Shown: piece by piece, positions 52,394 through 64,000 of the stretch | How the letters are laid out: every line of letters starts with the position of its first letter | Position numbering within the stretch: the stretch's first letter is position 1 | NCBI GenBank assembly: GCA_030737835.1 | Contig: CM060856.1 | Coordinates: 16,099,116 to 16,163,115 of the forward strand | DNA length: 64,000 bases | Source: Acorus gramineus | Lineage: Eukaryota > Streptophyta > Magnoliopsida > Acorales > Acoraceae | Reading direction: 5' to 3' | Notes under the pieces: model-generated | Told to the model about the DNA's origin: nothing | Seen by the model: the letters and a program-made list of their open reading frames with translations, nothing else | The model's database searches: none | Program-made: the position numbers and the translations under genes

Positions 52394-53627
52394 ACGGTCA
52401 ACACGCGATGATGGCGGCCACGATTACAAGAAATATAGGAATAAAAATATTGAAATTGAACCTTATTATGAAGACACGTAACGTCTTTTGTCTGGAAAAG
52501 AAGAGAGACCAACCATATTTGGGAAGCAAATGGGGTTACATTTATACCTCCGGTGGGAATAAGATGGTCATTTATTACTTTTGCCTTCTAATTTGAAGTT
52601 GTTTATATATTTAGTAAAATTGAAAGGCTTGGTTTGACATAGGGAATAAGAAGGGAGGATAAGAAAAAAATTAGATTAAATCACTTGTTATCTCATATGG
52701 CATAAAAAAAATGAGGATGAAGTATGGGCAATTGTCCACATTTTGATATAAAAAATAGGAATAATTTGTTCTGGGTAAAAGGTGGAACATACTTTATCCT
52801 AATTTTTTATCTCAATTTTGTAAAATTAGGATAACATTTATTACTACCATTTCTAAGAAAATAAATGAAAAAAAAAGAAAGAATGTGCTCCACTAAACAA
52901 TATTAATGCCCCATTAATAGGAATGGTATATTTGATATTTTTTCAAAAAAATTTGAAGTTATCCCATGTGTGATCCACATGTAAGATTGAGGATAAAAAA
53001 ATAAAAAATGATCATAATAAAAAGCATTACCAAATACAAATCTAAATAAAAATAATAATTTTTTTATCCCCATAAATTAAGCTAACTTATCCTAAAAATT
53101 TATTCATTTACCAAACTAGACCGAAGTGTTTAAATGAATTTAATTAAATATGATTCATATAAAAGAAGTATCTTTAAAATTTTCAAAAACTCCACAAGCT
53201 AATTCTAAACAAGCTTAATTTTATACTATGCGACCTAAACGGCTAAACCTCTTGTTTGGGTATAAAAATGAGTATAGGCATGTGAGAACAATTTGATATT
53301 AATATTTTAAATCCTATAAAATTGTATTATTTCACTAATAAAGATGGTCCACATGTCATATCATTTTATTATCATCTCTTATAAATCAATAGGCACATAT
53401 TTTATATCATTTTTTATATTTCAAAAAAAATTTATCCCTTTTTTTATTATTCATTATCTATAATCAATCAAATAATAAAAATTTTATTTATTATGTTTTT
53501 TAATAAAAAAATATTTAAAAATATAAAATCGCATAAAATAAACTATTCTTTATCGGTGTTAGAATGCACGAAGAACGTGAGTGTGAGATAAGGAAGGGGA
53601 GGAGATACAAATGGGTACTGGGAAGGA
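52394..53627. other. CGI-58 promoter region and AT-rich intergenic sequence
   Basis: The first 200 bp upstream of the CGI-58 start should hold its promoter; I see no clear TATA box. A probable MITE relative lies at about 52627-53125 (GGCTTGGTTTG left, CAAACTAGACC right), without a convincing target duplication. Another AT-rich repeat follows. Confidence 0.35.
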
Positions 53628-53635
53628 TTGGCTGG

Positions 53636-54443
53636 TAGGCCTGTCAACGGGTCGGGTCTGGACCCGGACCCGACCCGACCCGACCCGACCCGGACCCGAT
53701 TACACGTGTAATATACCCGACCCGATTTGGACCCGACCCGAGTTGGACCCGACCCGGCGGACCCGAACAAACAAACGGGTCGGGCCCGGGTCCACCCCGC
53801 CCCGACCCGTTGGACCTGACTGTTTTTTTAATATATGTTCATATATTATAAGACCATTAGTATTAGTTGATACATAATTTTATTTCTTACTTAACTTATT
53901 TTTGTATCTACAAGTTCATAAATCATAATCATAACAAACCTATAAATCAGTTTGTTTTGGACAATTAACTTATTAGCTTTTGAATTTGTATGATTAATTA
54001 GTTTGTTGCATGATTTATGTTTATTATTTAGGTTAATATGTTAGTGTTTATTGTTTGGAATGTTGTTTAGGTTAATATTGTTTTAAATGTTGTTTAGGTT
54101 AGTTGTGTTTATTATTTAGGTTAATATGTTTTTTATGTTAGTGATTATTATTTTAGATGTTGTTTAATAATTTATACTTCTTTTGAAGTGTATAAAATTA
54201 TATTCAAACATAGTCTCATTAACAATAATGTTTTATTACAAAAAATTTCAAATAGAATGAAAAGACAAACAAATACATGAGCTCTTCTCTCTCTTTCTTT
54301 TTTTTTTACCCAACCATTCGGGTCGGGTCGAACCCGGGTCCGATGGGTCCGGGTCTACATTTTCCAGGACCCGCGGGGTCCTATCACGGGTCGGGTCCGG
54401 GTCCACCCCGACCCGATCCGGACCCGACCCGTTGACAGACCTA
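53636..54443. mobile_element. hAT-type element with GGGTCGGG-rich ends
   Basis: 808 bp. The termini TAGGCCTGTCAACGGGTCGG and (complement) TAGGTCTGTCAACGGGTCGG match almost perfectly. Arrays of GACCC/GGGTC extend inward from both ends. Flanks TTGGCTGG (53628-53635) and TTTGCTGA (54444-54451) look like a decayed 8-bp target duplication. The interior is AT-rich without transposase. The frame at 53611-53877 is made of the repeats only. Confidence 0.65.
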
Positions 54444-54451
54444 TTTGCTGA

Positions 54452-54995
54452 TCCACGATTCCGTGGTCAATTTGTGACTTTTCAAAGACTTAAAAACTTG
54501 TTTCCCAAGCTTTTGATTATAAACAAAAGTAAAAGATGGTATACAACCAAATTAGAACGGGGAACCAGAACAATCTCTTTCCGAATTTTATATTTTTTTT
54601 GTTTTTTATACAAATGATACCAAATCTTTTACACTATACCAAATCTTTTACACTTACACACCATGAATTGACCACCACTGTTATTATTAGCAAAAAAAAA
54701 ATCTATATAAATCCATGAAAACACTCGCGTAAATTCAAATAATAATCCGTTAAATTAAATTTACGTTGACAAATGAAGAATATTTTGTTTGGTTAATCTT
54801 AATTGAACATAAATTATATCAAAAACTCATACAATGTGTTAAAAATATGAAAAATATTTTATAAATGATGAATTTACACATCTATATAGAGTTTTATAAT
54901 CTCATCATCGATTTTTTAAAAAAATACACATTCATTCATTCAAATACATATTGTTATATAAATTCAAATATACATTCATTCATTCAAGTACATGT
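54452..54995. other. Intergenic sequence up to the duplication junction
   Basis: AT-rich. 54690-54900 is related to 12390-12560 (shared TATTTTGTTTGGTTAA and CATACAATGTGTTAA). Short CATTCATTCA repeats lie just before the junction near 54996. Confidence 0.4.
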
Positions 54996-55678
54996 CAAAC
55001 TCGTGAAATGAGTTAGATACAATTTGTTTATTTAAATAAATTGGGTGAATAAGATAACTCATGCCTCACCTATAACCGTTCCCAACATGTAAACCTAAAA
55101 ATTCATGTTCTTCAATTTCAAATTACAGTGTGGGAAGTCATTGCCTTTAATCATAATCGTGTGAAGAAAAATATAAGATCACAGGCTACCCAAACATGGT
55201 TTAGGCCACTCACACGACCAGCTTTGGTAAGTGTCTTGAAAACAATACCATTGAAATATTGGCTATATTCATAAACTTCACGGAATTTGTCTGATCACTT
55301 CGTTTTGCAAGCCCCTATCATTCTCCTTCTATTGAATCACTTTGTAATACTCCATTTCTGTGTTCATTCCTGAATATTCCAAACAAAATTTCTTATTCCA
55401 TGAAATCTATCAGAACTGAATTTCTGAAAATTAAAAATTCTCTCGTTGAACTATAATTACCAAACTAGTCATTGTTGTAATTTCCCCTCGTCATTATTGG
55501 GGTTACATATGCAATCATACAAGTAAATGTAATGTAAAAATATGATGCATGCAATTTGAACAAATGAAAAATGATGCTACTGTTGAATTTATATGGCAAG
55601 AACTACTGCTAGATATTGGAAACGGGAGAGTCGAACACTACTCTCACACGACAACAGCAATGTGTGCAAGCAGCGCAT

Positions 55679-58600
55679 TTAAGCAGATGTTAGTCCTTCT
55701 GGTAGTTCTTGATCCCCATGATTCTGTGTGAAAAATCTACGGCATGCATGAAAGACAGCTGAGTGGAATCCCGAGGGATTGTCTATGAATACGAAGTGCC
55801 CCGCCTGCATTTGCCAATTTTACTTAGCAAGATTTCTTTGAATGTATATGTGTGCGTGAGTGAGAGAGAAAGAGAGAGAGGGAACCTGAGGGACCCGTAT
55901 AATTTCACATGGGACCTTCATATCCTTGCGAGCATCTACTGCACCATGATAATTCATCCAATCTTCATGACCATAAATAAATGTTGTTGGCACTTTCCAG
56001 TCCGCCGCACTGCAATCATAACATGGAAATTAGTCTCGGGAAGAAAAAAAAGAGAGAAAAACTCGTTTGTTAATGCAGTACATTTGATACAAATTCTTCT
56101 ATTGAAGTTGATCTCTATATACACTAGAAAGACGGCAATACTCAGGATCTTCTGTTGTGCATGCACCGGCTGTAACCTACAGACCTATGAGATGAACAAA
56201 GCCAAGCTGGATCATTGTTTTGGCTCCCGAAAAGCAGTAGGGTTTTTTTTTTTTCCGGTAAGGAGTAGCTCAACTGTATACCTTCTATTTCATCTATTTG
56301 TCTGGACATCAACTATAATAAGTAACATGATTCCAAAGGCGTATTAAATACTGGTCATGTTCAAGGGAACCAAACTGACATGTCAACAATGTGTTGAAAA
56401 GTACAGAAATAAATCATAGATGCATTGAATAAGGATTATTTGATTTTTAATAAAGGATGATCAGACTAGGTCTAAGAGAAAAAGAACTCACACAGGGTTG
56501 GCTTTTCGGCTAGAGGGCATAGGTTGCTCCCCATAGGTTTCAAGTTAGAATCTCTGGGCTATTCTGTTCATCCAAGGATTACCCAACTCTTATTGGGGTC
56601 CCTCATCATTTTAAAAGTCAGACCAGGAAAAACATAAGATGCCATCTAGTGAAGAGACCAGCTTGGACTTGGGGCAAATATCCGAAAGAAGGAGAAGGGT
56701 AATGAGAGGACCATAATGTGAATGACAATCACTCTAGACATCTAGCCACGTGGAAGTCTCAAACAGCCAGTCATATATAAATCTAGATGATTTGGAACAG
56801 TTGCTTGGATGTTCAGATATACCAGATGATTTGAAGCAATCAGATGTAATATACTGTCTGACACAAAAATGATTGTGCCTACTTTAGTGCTCATTGAATT
56901 AGAGAGCGATTCATCGAGGCCTAGAGTTGCTCGGCTAAACATCTTTGAGCCCATGAAGTCATTATAAAATTAAAAGACAAAGAAATCTTTACCATTGAAA
57001 GCTAGCAAACAAACTTAACTTGATTTATTTTCCAAATAAAAAGAAATTAACCTCACTCGTAAGCTCTAACTAGAAGGAACTTAATCCTGCATATAACTAT
57101 CAAAATTTGGCAATGTTTTTTTTTTCCTTTATTTTAAAAATATCTGTACAAAGCTGTCACAAAAGATGTAAGCATGCATACATGCATTCGAATGAGAGGT
57201 GTCAGTTAAACTCATGGGAATGATTTATCAAGCTTCACTGATTTAAGATAACACAAGATCTCAATAAAGTGACATGGCAAGGAAAATTTAGAAGTGATGA
57301 ATCTTGTGTTCTCATCTACTGATAACTTCATGCAACAATAAATATAGTAGAAATAATAACCAAAGCATAACAGCTTCTAACCTGTGGAGAAGAGGTTTTC
57401 GTGTAAATGCTCCAAAAGAAAAGATGTACTTCAAGCATAATTCTCCACTAGCTTTGGCAGCTAAAGTATGGTATGCATAATCTGCCCAAGGAACTTGATA
57501 TCAGAAATGGAATGCATCATCTTATACATCGAGTCATTGATGGCCCGTACTGCAATAATGTGGCATTTATTGTTTTTGGATGTGTCAGCTGCATGTGCTT
57601 AAACAGCTAGATAGAGAAACAAAGAGAATAAAAAAATGGGTTACCATATTTTACGAAGGTATAGAAAGTAGTACAGTTGTTAAAAGCTTAAACATCCACC
57701 CGGGCTTCTAGGTGCCCCTTAACTAGGTCCAGTATCTAGGACGCTAAGTACGGAGCTGCCACATTGCATGCAAGCCCACTTCTACAATAATGCAAGCCCA
57801 CAAAGGTATGGAAAGTAGTACAGTCATAGCTTGTGATCATGTTTTTCTCTTTTAATAAGATACAAACAAAGATTGGTTTAATACATCTCTACAATAATGC
57901 ACTTTAGATCTCTGTTAAGTATTTCTGCCTGAACTTTTAATGCTGGTCATGACTCTTTATGCAGGATAATTTATATTATTTTTATTTGCGTTGCTATTAT
58001 AGATTATGTCAATACTGTTGTTCCGGTAATATGTTCTATAGTTAATTTCCTGAGCTCGCCTATACTCCACCTAAGCTACAGAAGGACTGACTACCTATGG
58101 TCCACTTAGTGCTGCCTTAACAAGCAGAACTAAAGAATTACAAACATACTTCCAACCACATCCTTTCTCTTGGGCGGTAATTTCCTCCACCCTTAGAGCT
58201 TGGGTCAAGATTGATATTCCTACTATTAATATGGGTAATCTTTGATTCGGGAGGTTATGTGTTGGGGCCATTCTTTGTAGCAAGGTCTTTATTTCCCTCT
58301 TACTCTTTTTTTAGGTTTTCTTTGTCTTTTGTATGGAGATCTCCTGTCTCCTCTTGTTCGGGGGCTTCTTTTACTAATAAGATCGCTCCTATATCTTCAT
58401 CAAAAAAAATAAAAAGGTAGATGACCTGTATTCTTCCTTAATTAAGCTCAAGATGTATTTTAAACGTCTCAAAACTTCCTTCTAAGCAATCATGTAGGTT
58501 GCACAATGTAAACTATGGACTTATAGAAAGGTTTGTTGGTCATGGTTAACACATCCAAGGGGGGAAAGTAAAATAGTATCTGCTATATATGTCTAAGCCT

Positions 58601-61600
58601 ATCAGACCAATCTAATTTTAGCAATCATCAGATCTCACTTCGCAAAGCAAATGGTCAAACCAATGCATTATAATTAAGTCAAACTAAGCATGGATTAATT
58701 ATTAGAATAAAAAAAATCATTTCACATGCCAAAACTGATAACCATGTTGCATTTACATAGCCAATAGCATGTTTTTAGACTACCTGTTAGCAAACTTGAC
58801 TCCTCTTCAGTCAATATATCACCAATTGAAAGTGAACTGAATCTAGCACTTGTATACTTCCGAACCATACCAGGACCCCAACGGCCTAAACCTCTATCAA
58901 ATGAAGATTAAAAAGCAAGCATAAGAATGTCAGAAAACAATAAAATCAACTTATCATTTCAGATAATTATGAACAGTTTTTCTAATCCTTGACATGAGTT
59001 ATCCAATCAATAAGACAGGAACCAAATTGAATTACATTTCCATCAACATAAAAAAGGACCATAGCAGCATAAAAAAATTGCACATAAGGTAGGAAACATC
59101 AAATTTCATGGTCAATACCAGTAATCCAGTATTTGACACAATCAAATGAAATTAATTTCAAAATTGTTAAATCACAATTAAATAAAGATAGACCATGACT
59201 AGAATAAAAGTAATATGCATATTTAAATACAGTTGATTTTGGTTTTGGCCCACTTGAGGTTTAGTTCAACATTGACAACATTCAAACCTCTGAAATCCAT
59301 ATAAAATATTCAGCAAAGATGATAAATTAAACCTTTCTGACAATTCAATGGTACTTACTTTCGATATCCCAAATTTAGGGAATTTTCTGACTGTTCTGTC
59401 ATTGAAATTTACATTAATCCATCTTCTCTACAATGCTACATTAGTACACGAATTAATTTAACAATCTTGATTATTTAAATCGCCAAAATGAATGAAAAAC
59501 AAAATCAACTATGCAAGATTCCCCCTAACACCAATTTAATTCTACTTCATCCGTATATATTTTTGAAAAAACAAGGTGAGGAAACCTACAAGACACCTAT
59601 TCCTCACTTATGGAGCTCCAAAGAAGACCAGGTCACGCTTGGAGGAAGGATATCTAAGGTAAAAATGCTCAACAAATGTGAGAATTGCTTGAAATATTAA
59701 AAAAAGAAGGGAGACAAAACTACAGAACATAGTTGTCTGGGCGGCTAGGCGAGCCTAGGCGGTGGCCAACCGCCTAGCCGCCTAGGCGCACCTAGGCGGC
59801 GCTTAATTAAGATTGTATTATTTAAATTGGTAATTATATTAAAGTTATTTATCTGCTTATCCATTTTTTAATTTTTCCAGGAATATTACTTAAAATGAAG
59901 AATGCTATTTATAAATAAAGAACACGTGGATGTAATTTATTAGTGCATGTCCATTTCAACAAAATTAATATAATCTAACCCTAGTGACACTAAAGAAGGA
60001 GAAAAGGGGGAAGAGATTGAGGGAGAATAAGATAAGAGTTCAGAAATTTTGAGGAGAGATAGGAGGGAGAGACAAAAAATCAATAGAGACTCACTTGGGA
60101 CCAGAAAAATTCGCTGCACCGTTGGCCGGCAAGATAGGTGATGTTTCAATCTTTCGATTGTGTTTTTTTTTTCTTTTATTTTTTAGGTTAGGCGAGGGAA
60201 TGGGCGGGCTAGGCGTGATTAAGGAGAGCTAGGCGTGATTTAGGGGGGTAGGCGGGCCTAGGCGCCCGCTAAATTAACATGCTATTAGGCGGGCGGTTGC
60301 CTAGGTCTATCTGGACCGCCTAGCCGCCTAGGTGCCTAGGCGGCTATGCTACAGAAGCAAATATAACAAGTTTAAACAACCCATCTCCAACATATTTTGT
60401 TGGGCAAATTTGCTGTCGAGAAAAGAGTAAAAACTACAGCATAAGATGACGATATACATGGAGAATACATGGAATGCAATTTGTAAATCTTAGAGAAGAC
60501 AATGTAAGCCTAGAGGTGGATGTGGTTTGTGTAGGGCATAAAGGTGATGAATATGGTTGGCCTCTTGTGTTGACTGTTTTTTACTTTGGTTTTAATCACT
60601 GGAGATACCTTATCACCCGTTTCTTGGAGGTAAGGCCTTAAATCCTCCTCCATGTAGTGACAAAAGCAGCAGGGGGAATGATGTTTGAGTGGGGAAGCAT
60701 CTAGCAAGACATACAAAAGGAATTTAAGTGTGGGAAGCTGGAGTGAACAACAAGGTATGAGTAGGAGAAAAAAAAATTATATGATTTTCTAAAACTTGAA
60801 AATGTATCATTTTGAGAACATGTGTACCAGGTTCCGTAATTATTTGTTTTTTTTATCTATTGGTCCTCAATCCATTTGAATTTATTAATTGCTAAATAAT
60901 TTAATTCCAAGATCAATATGGTCCAGTTCATACACAGCTATCTAAGAAATTTCAAACAAAAACGTAAAGGTGAATGGAGAACAAGAGATGGAAAAACATC
61001 AAGAATGTTGGGATGATTCATGCTGTTCATCCCCAATGCAGTTTGCAGGGTTATCTGGTTTGGACTTAGGAGAATGGTCTATATGGAGAACTCATGGAAT
61101 ATCATGGGATTGGGGGAAGTGTATTTATGGTGTGAATTCAGTGAAGCAGTGGGAGGGGTGGAGTGATTGCATGAATTTTGTTAAGACTGTGAGGTAAAGG
61201 TAGTAGGAGTCTATTTCATTGCTCCTGGAGACAACTCGTTTCCAATTATAATTTAATCTTGTTGGAAAGGCCTAGGGTGTATTCCTTGGACCAATTGTAA
61301 GGTTCTCAGGTAACAGGACAAAATGCTCGATTTGAGCCTAGAGAGCAGTTGTGCAATACAATTGGAAATAACAATATCAAGACACAATTTATTGTTTAGA
61401 ACAGAAAATACTCCAGATTCTGTGTGTGTTGTTCATCCTATGCACTTATCAGAAATGATATGCTAAAAAATAAACAAGGGAGAAACTCTCTTAAGGAAAA
61501 TTACATTAGAAAACATCATCAGAGACATCATAGAAAAGTACCGAATAACTGTCTGAGGAGTGAAATTGGATTCCCAAAGATGATTTAATATAACGCCTTT

Positions 61601-64000
61601 CCATGAGGCTCTAAATTTTGTCAGCCACTCTGACTTATGTTCTGTTTCTGATGAAAATCCGGCAGGACCAACCAAAATCAAGTGTTGAACATGTTCAGGG
61701 TGCTGAGAACATCAGAGATATCATTAACTAAGATACAAGTGCCAAACCATCTGAAAACGAAATAAGTTATGCCAAACAGTCACCTTGAGTGCATACTTTG
61801 CAGCGACATATCCTCCAAAAGAATGTCCAAGTAAAATAAAATTACTGAGATTCTTGGCTTTACGCCACTCCTCAAAGGAATCGATAAACCATGCTTCGGT
61901 TTCTGTCATGAGAACATGGGAAAACGAATAATAAGAATTTACAATTTATTTATACTGTTCTGGACAAAAGATACAATGTGAAATCTATGATAATTGTTTC
62001 ATTTAATTACTGAACCAACAAGCCTTCAAGATATTAACAATGGAAAATAAGTTGATAACTAGAACATTTATTGGACAAACAATATTTAACCAGTATAACT
62101 AGCTATAAATACAGTCATGGATATCTATATGGAGAGCCGAATACTGAAATTTAAAAGGGTAATAACTCATGAGGTGCTGTTATCTAATATCATTCAAAGG
62201 AATGTTGTCCCTGAGAATGTTATATTAGATAGTTAAATTGAAACATAGCCTACAGCAGTTTTAAAATTGCGTAGGGAAACTGAAGATGACACTCTGGGAT
62301 TCAGGAATTCCTTCTGGGGGTTCGGGGTTTTAGGGGGGGCCCCTTCCAAGTGTTTAGACCCTCTTTCTTTAATCTTCATTTAATATTTTATATGGAGATC
62401 CCTCGTGTGCTTTTGTTTGAGGGCTTCTCTCTTTAATAGAATTACTCCTATATTCTACAAAAAGGGAGGTCAGGAGAATGACAACAAATATGGCTTACAA
62501 GCAGAGAACTTATATATTTTCCTCTATAAGTCTTTGCATTTTGATGAAATAGTTACATAAATGATCAGAGTAGAATAGCCATTACCCGTACAATAAAGGA
62601 AATTAATCGACAGTATTTCTACGAGCCCAAATCTAATGCAAGTTATGGAACAATGTATAACCAATTAAACGTCCATCTGTCAAATATCGTAATTAAACTT
62701 TCCCTGTGGCATCACACTTTCATCTTGAAAACAAAAACAGACCCACATCACACACCATGCACTTTCATAAGGAATTTCCAAGATATTTGGTTATTGGCAG
62801 CTAGTCAGCATTTGTGTCTTGCTTCTGGCAACTTGGACAGTGGAGAATTTATCACCCCACTAATTGTAAACACCAGAATTCAGTAAATACTCGCACTGAA
62901 AATTTAACAAAACTATGAGTGCTATATTAAAAGTCTTCAATCATATTAAGTATAAAAATCTCCAACTGGTTGATAATGAAAATTTCAATTTGAAATTCTA
63001 AGGTCGACAATAAAAAACAAACTAAGATTTCCAAACACATCTAGTTAACTAATTCAAATATAAAGCTTGACTGAAGTTGCATGATGAATGTCCAAAAATA
63101 TGAAGTATCTGAAGGTCACATCTTTGTCTGATCCATTTAATTTTATTTCCTCAAGAAAAAAAAAATCAGAAGATGGAGGAGTGCATTATCCAATTAACAT
63201 CTCCCCAATATTTTAAAGAACTCAACAAGGCAAATCTTGGATAGGCTTATTGTCAATTACAGAACAGTAGAAGCATGTCGAGAAAAGAGAAGAATGTTTC
63301 AGCACAACTCACCTTCTGTGCTTTTACATTTAAAGTCAGGACGACTTGATCCACCCCAGCTGAAAAGAAAATAATGAGATTAAGAATGATAGCTGCTATA
63401 AGCAGAGATAAATCTCCCATATACAGATAATATATATGCAAAGAAAGCTAATGAAAATTGTTAACAGAAAACCAGAATGTGTAATATAATGTATATAACG
63501 CTTACATGAAAAGTAAGTGTTATATATAATGCTTACATGGAAAGTAAGTGCTACATGCAATCAATTTTGTGAAGCAGTAAAATCCAGAGGATTGCAAGAA
63601 GCTGGCCATGCAATATTGTTGAGCATTCAAAAATTCAGAGCACTTGTAAAAAAAAAAAAAAATAGAAGAAAAGCCTGTGAATCTACCAGAAACCAAAGTT
63701 GTGAAAATAATTTATATATCAGGATGTATAAAGTTTATGTACTGCTGGTCACGAGTATGTCTCATGTAAACTTAAACTTGAGAAGAAAAAAAAAGGCAAG
63801 AATATTCTTAATATCACAGAAAAACTTGACAAAGGTTAAAATGGGAATACTATATTATGCACAAATTCTTCTTCTAAGTTCTAATAATATTATGCACAAA
63901 AAAAGTGTGTGATGGGAGACACCTTTGCTTAGGTGCTGAAGGACAGGTGTATCACATGAAGGAAACCAACTTTTAATTCTTTCATCTGAAGAACCATCAA
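55679..64000 (-). CDS. CGI-58: CGI-58-type hydrolase/acyltransferase, second copy, exons 3-9 (5' end beyond window)
   Basis: Tandem copy of the gene at 41837-52393. Visible exons: 63313-63359, 61784-61902, 61542-61702, 58784-58893, 57382-57481, 55886-56009, 55679-55804. All keep their splice sites and frame. Exons 1 and 2 should lie beyond position 64000, near 65.2 kb, if the duplication is complete. The catalytic motifs GHSFGG and GHFVFID are intact. Compared with copy 1 I find synonymous changes in exons 5 and 8 and two amino-acid changes in exon 6: G269S and H271L (numbering of copy 1). The Gly at least is shared with the Arabidopsis protein as I recall it. Whether it is functional depends on the missing 5' part and its promoter. 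Confidence 0.85.
58211..58416 (+). mobile_element. LINE 3'-tail fragment (unit 2)
   Basis: Duplicate of 44375-44580 in intron 6 of the second CGI-58 copy; identical by eye. Confidence 0.35.
59728..60348. mobile_element. hAT-type element with CCTAGGCG-rich ends (unit 2)
   Basis: Duplicate of 45892-46503. Here the 8-bp target duplication CTACAGAA is exact on both sides (59720-59727 and 60349-60356). The right end differs from unit 1 by an extra CCTAGGTG-type motif. Confidence 0.7.

Larger units (their letters stand above)
41154..54995. repeat. 13.84-kb tandem duplication, unit 1
   Basis: The sequence from about 41154 is repeated in the same orientation from 54996 (offset 13,842 at the start, 13,835-13,844 further on because of small indels). 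Unit 1 contains the complete CGI-58 gene, its hAT insertion in intron 5, and the GGGTCGGG element at 53636-54443. Identity with unit 2 looks close to 99% or better by eye. Confidence 0.93.
54996..64000. repeat. 13.84-kb tandem duplication, unit 2 (cut by window end)
   Basis: Direct repeat of 41154-50158. It includes the same introns, the same hAT insertion and the same LINE tails. Small indels against unit 1 include a 7-bp deletion near 58152 and a 7-bp insertion near 63878. The right end is not in the window. Confidence 0.93.

Overview
This is an AT-rich stretch (I judge about one third GC, not counted) of the nuclear genome of a flowering plant. It carries intron-containing genes with GT-AG splice sites, many non-autonomous DNA transposons (MITEs, hAT- and Mutator-like), SINE/LINE remnants and microsatellites. 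Two genes (histone H3.3 and the GeBP-like factor) are very rich in C and G, and the GeBP gene shows a steep 5'-to-3' fall in GC. That pattern is usual in monocots, so a monocot is my guess; the species cannot be named from the sequence.

Layout. 1-14.8 kb: no gene I can recognise; an LTR-like segment, SINE-like copies, two Tourist-like MITEs, a 974-bp Mutator-like element with long terminal inverted repeats, a large fold-back repeat and AT-rich filler. 14.87-15.37 kb (-): complete histone H3.3 gene with one intron and histone-type promoter motifs. 17.6-24.3 kb (-): two complete six-exon aldo-keto reductase genes of the mannose-6-phosphate / sorbitol-6-phosphate reductase family in tandem, 315 and 309 aa. 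Exons 2-6 have identical lengths; one copy has a GC-AG intron. 24.8-34.5 kb: a non-coding block of about 4.85 kb present twice in tandem, each copy carrying the same MITEs. 34.84-35.93 kb (+): intact single-exon GeBP/DUF573 transcription factor, 364 aa. 39.8-41.2 kb: two transposon remnants. 41.84-52.39 kb (-): complete nine-exon CGI-58-type alpha/beta hydrolase/acyltransferase gene, 402 aa. 53.6-54.4 kb: hAT-like element with GGGTCGGG-rich ends. 55.0-64.0 kb: a second, almost identical copy of the CGI-58 region (offset 13,842 bp at its left end). It shows exons 3-9; exons 1-2 lie beyond the window edge.

The genes are not an operon and share no obvious pathway. The common theme is local tandem duplication at three scales and ages: an old reductase pair, an intermediate non-coding 4.85-kb pair, and a very recent 13.84-kb CGI-58 pair whose left breakpoint falls in a transposon arm. 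I found no clearly novel biological system. The items most worth checking are the recent CGI-58 duplication with two amino-acid changes in the second copy, the GC-AG intron, and octamer motifs in an H3.3 promoter.
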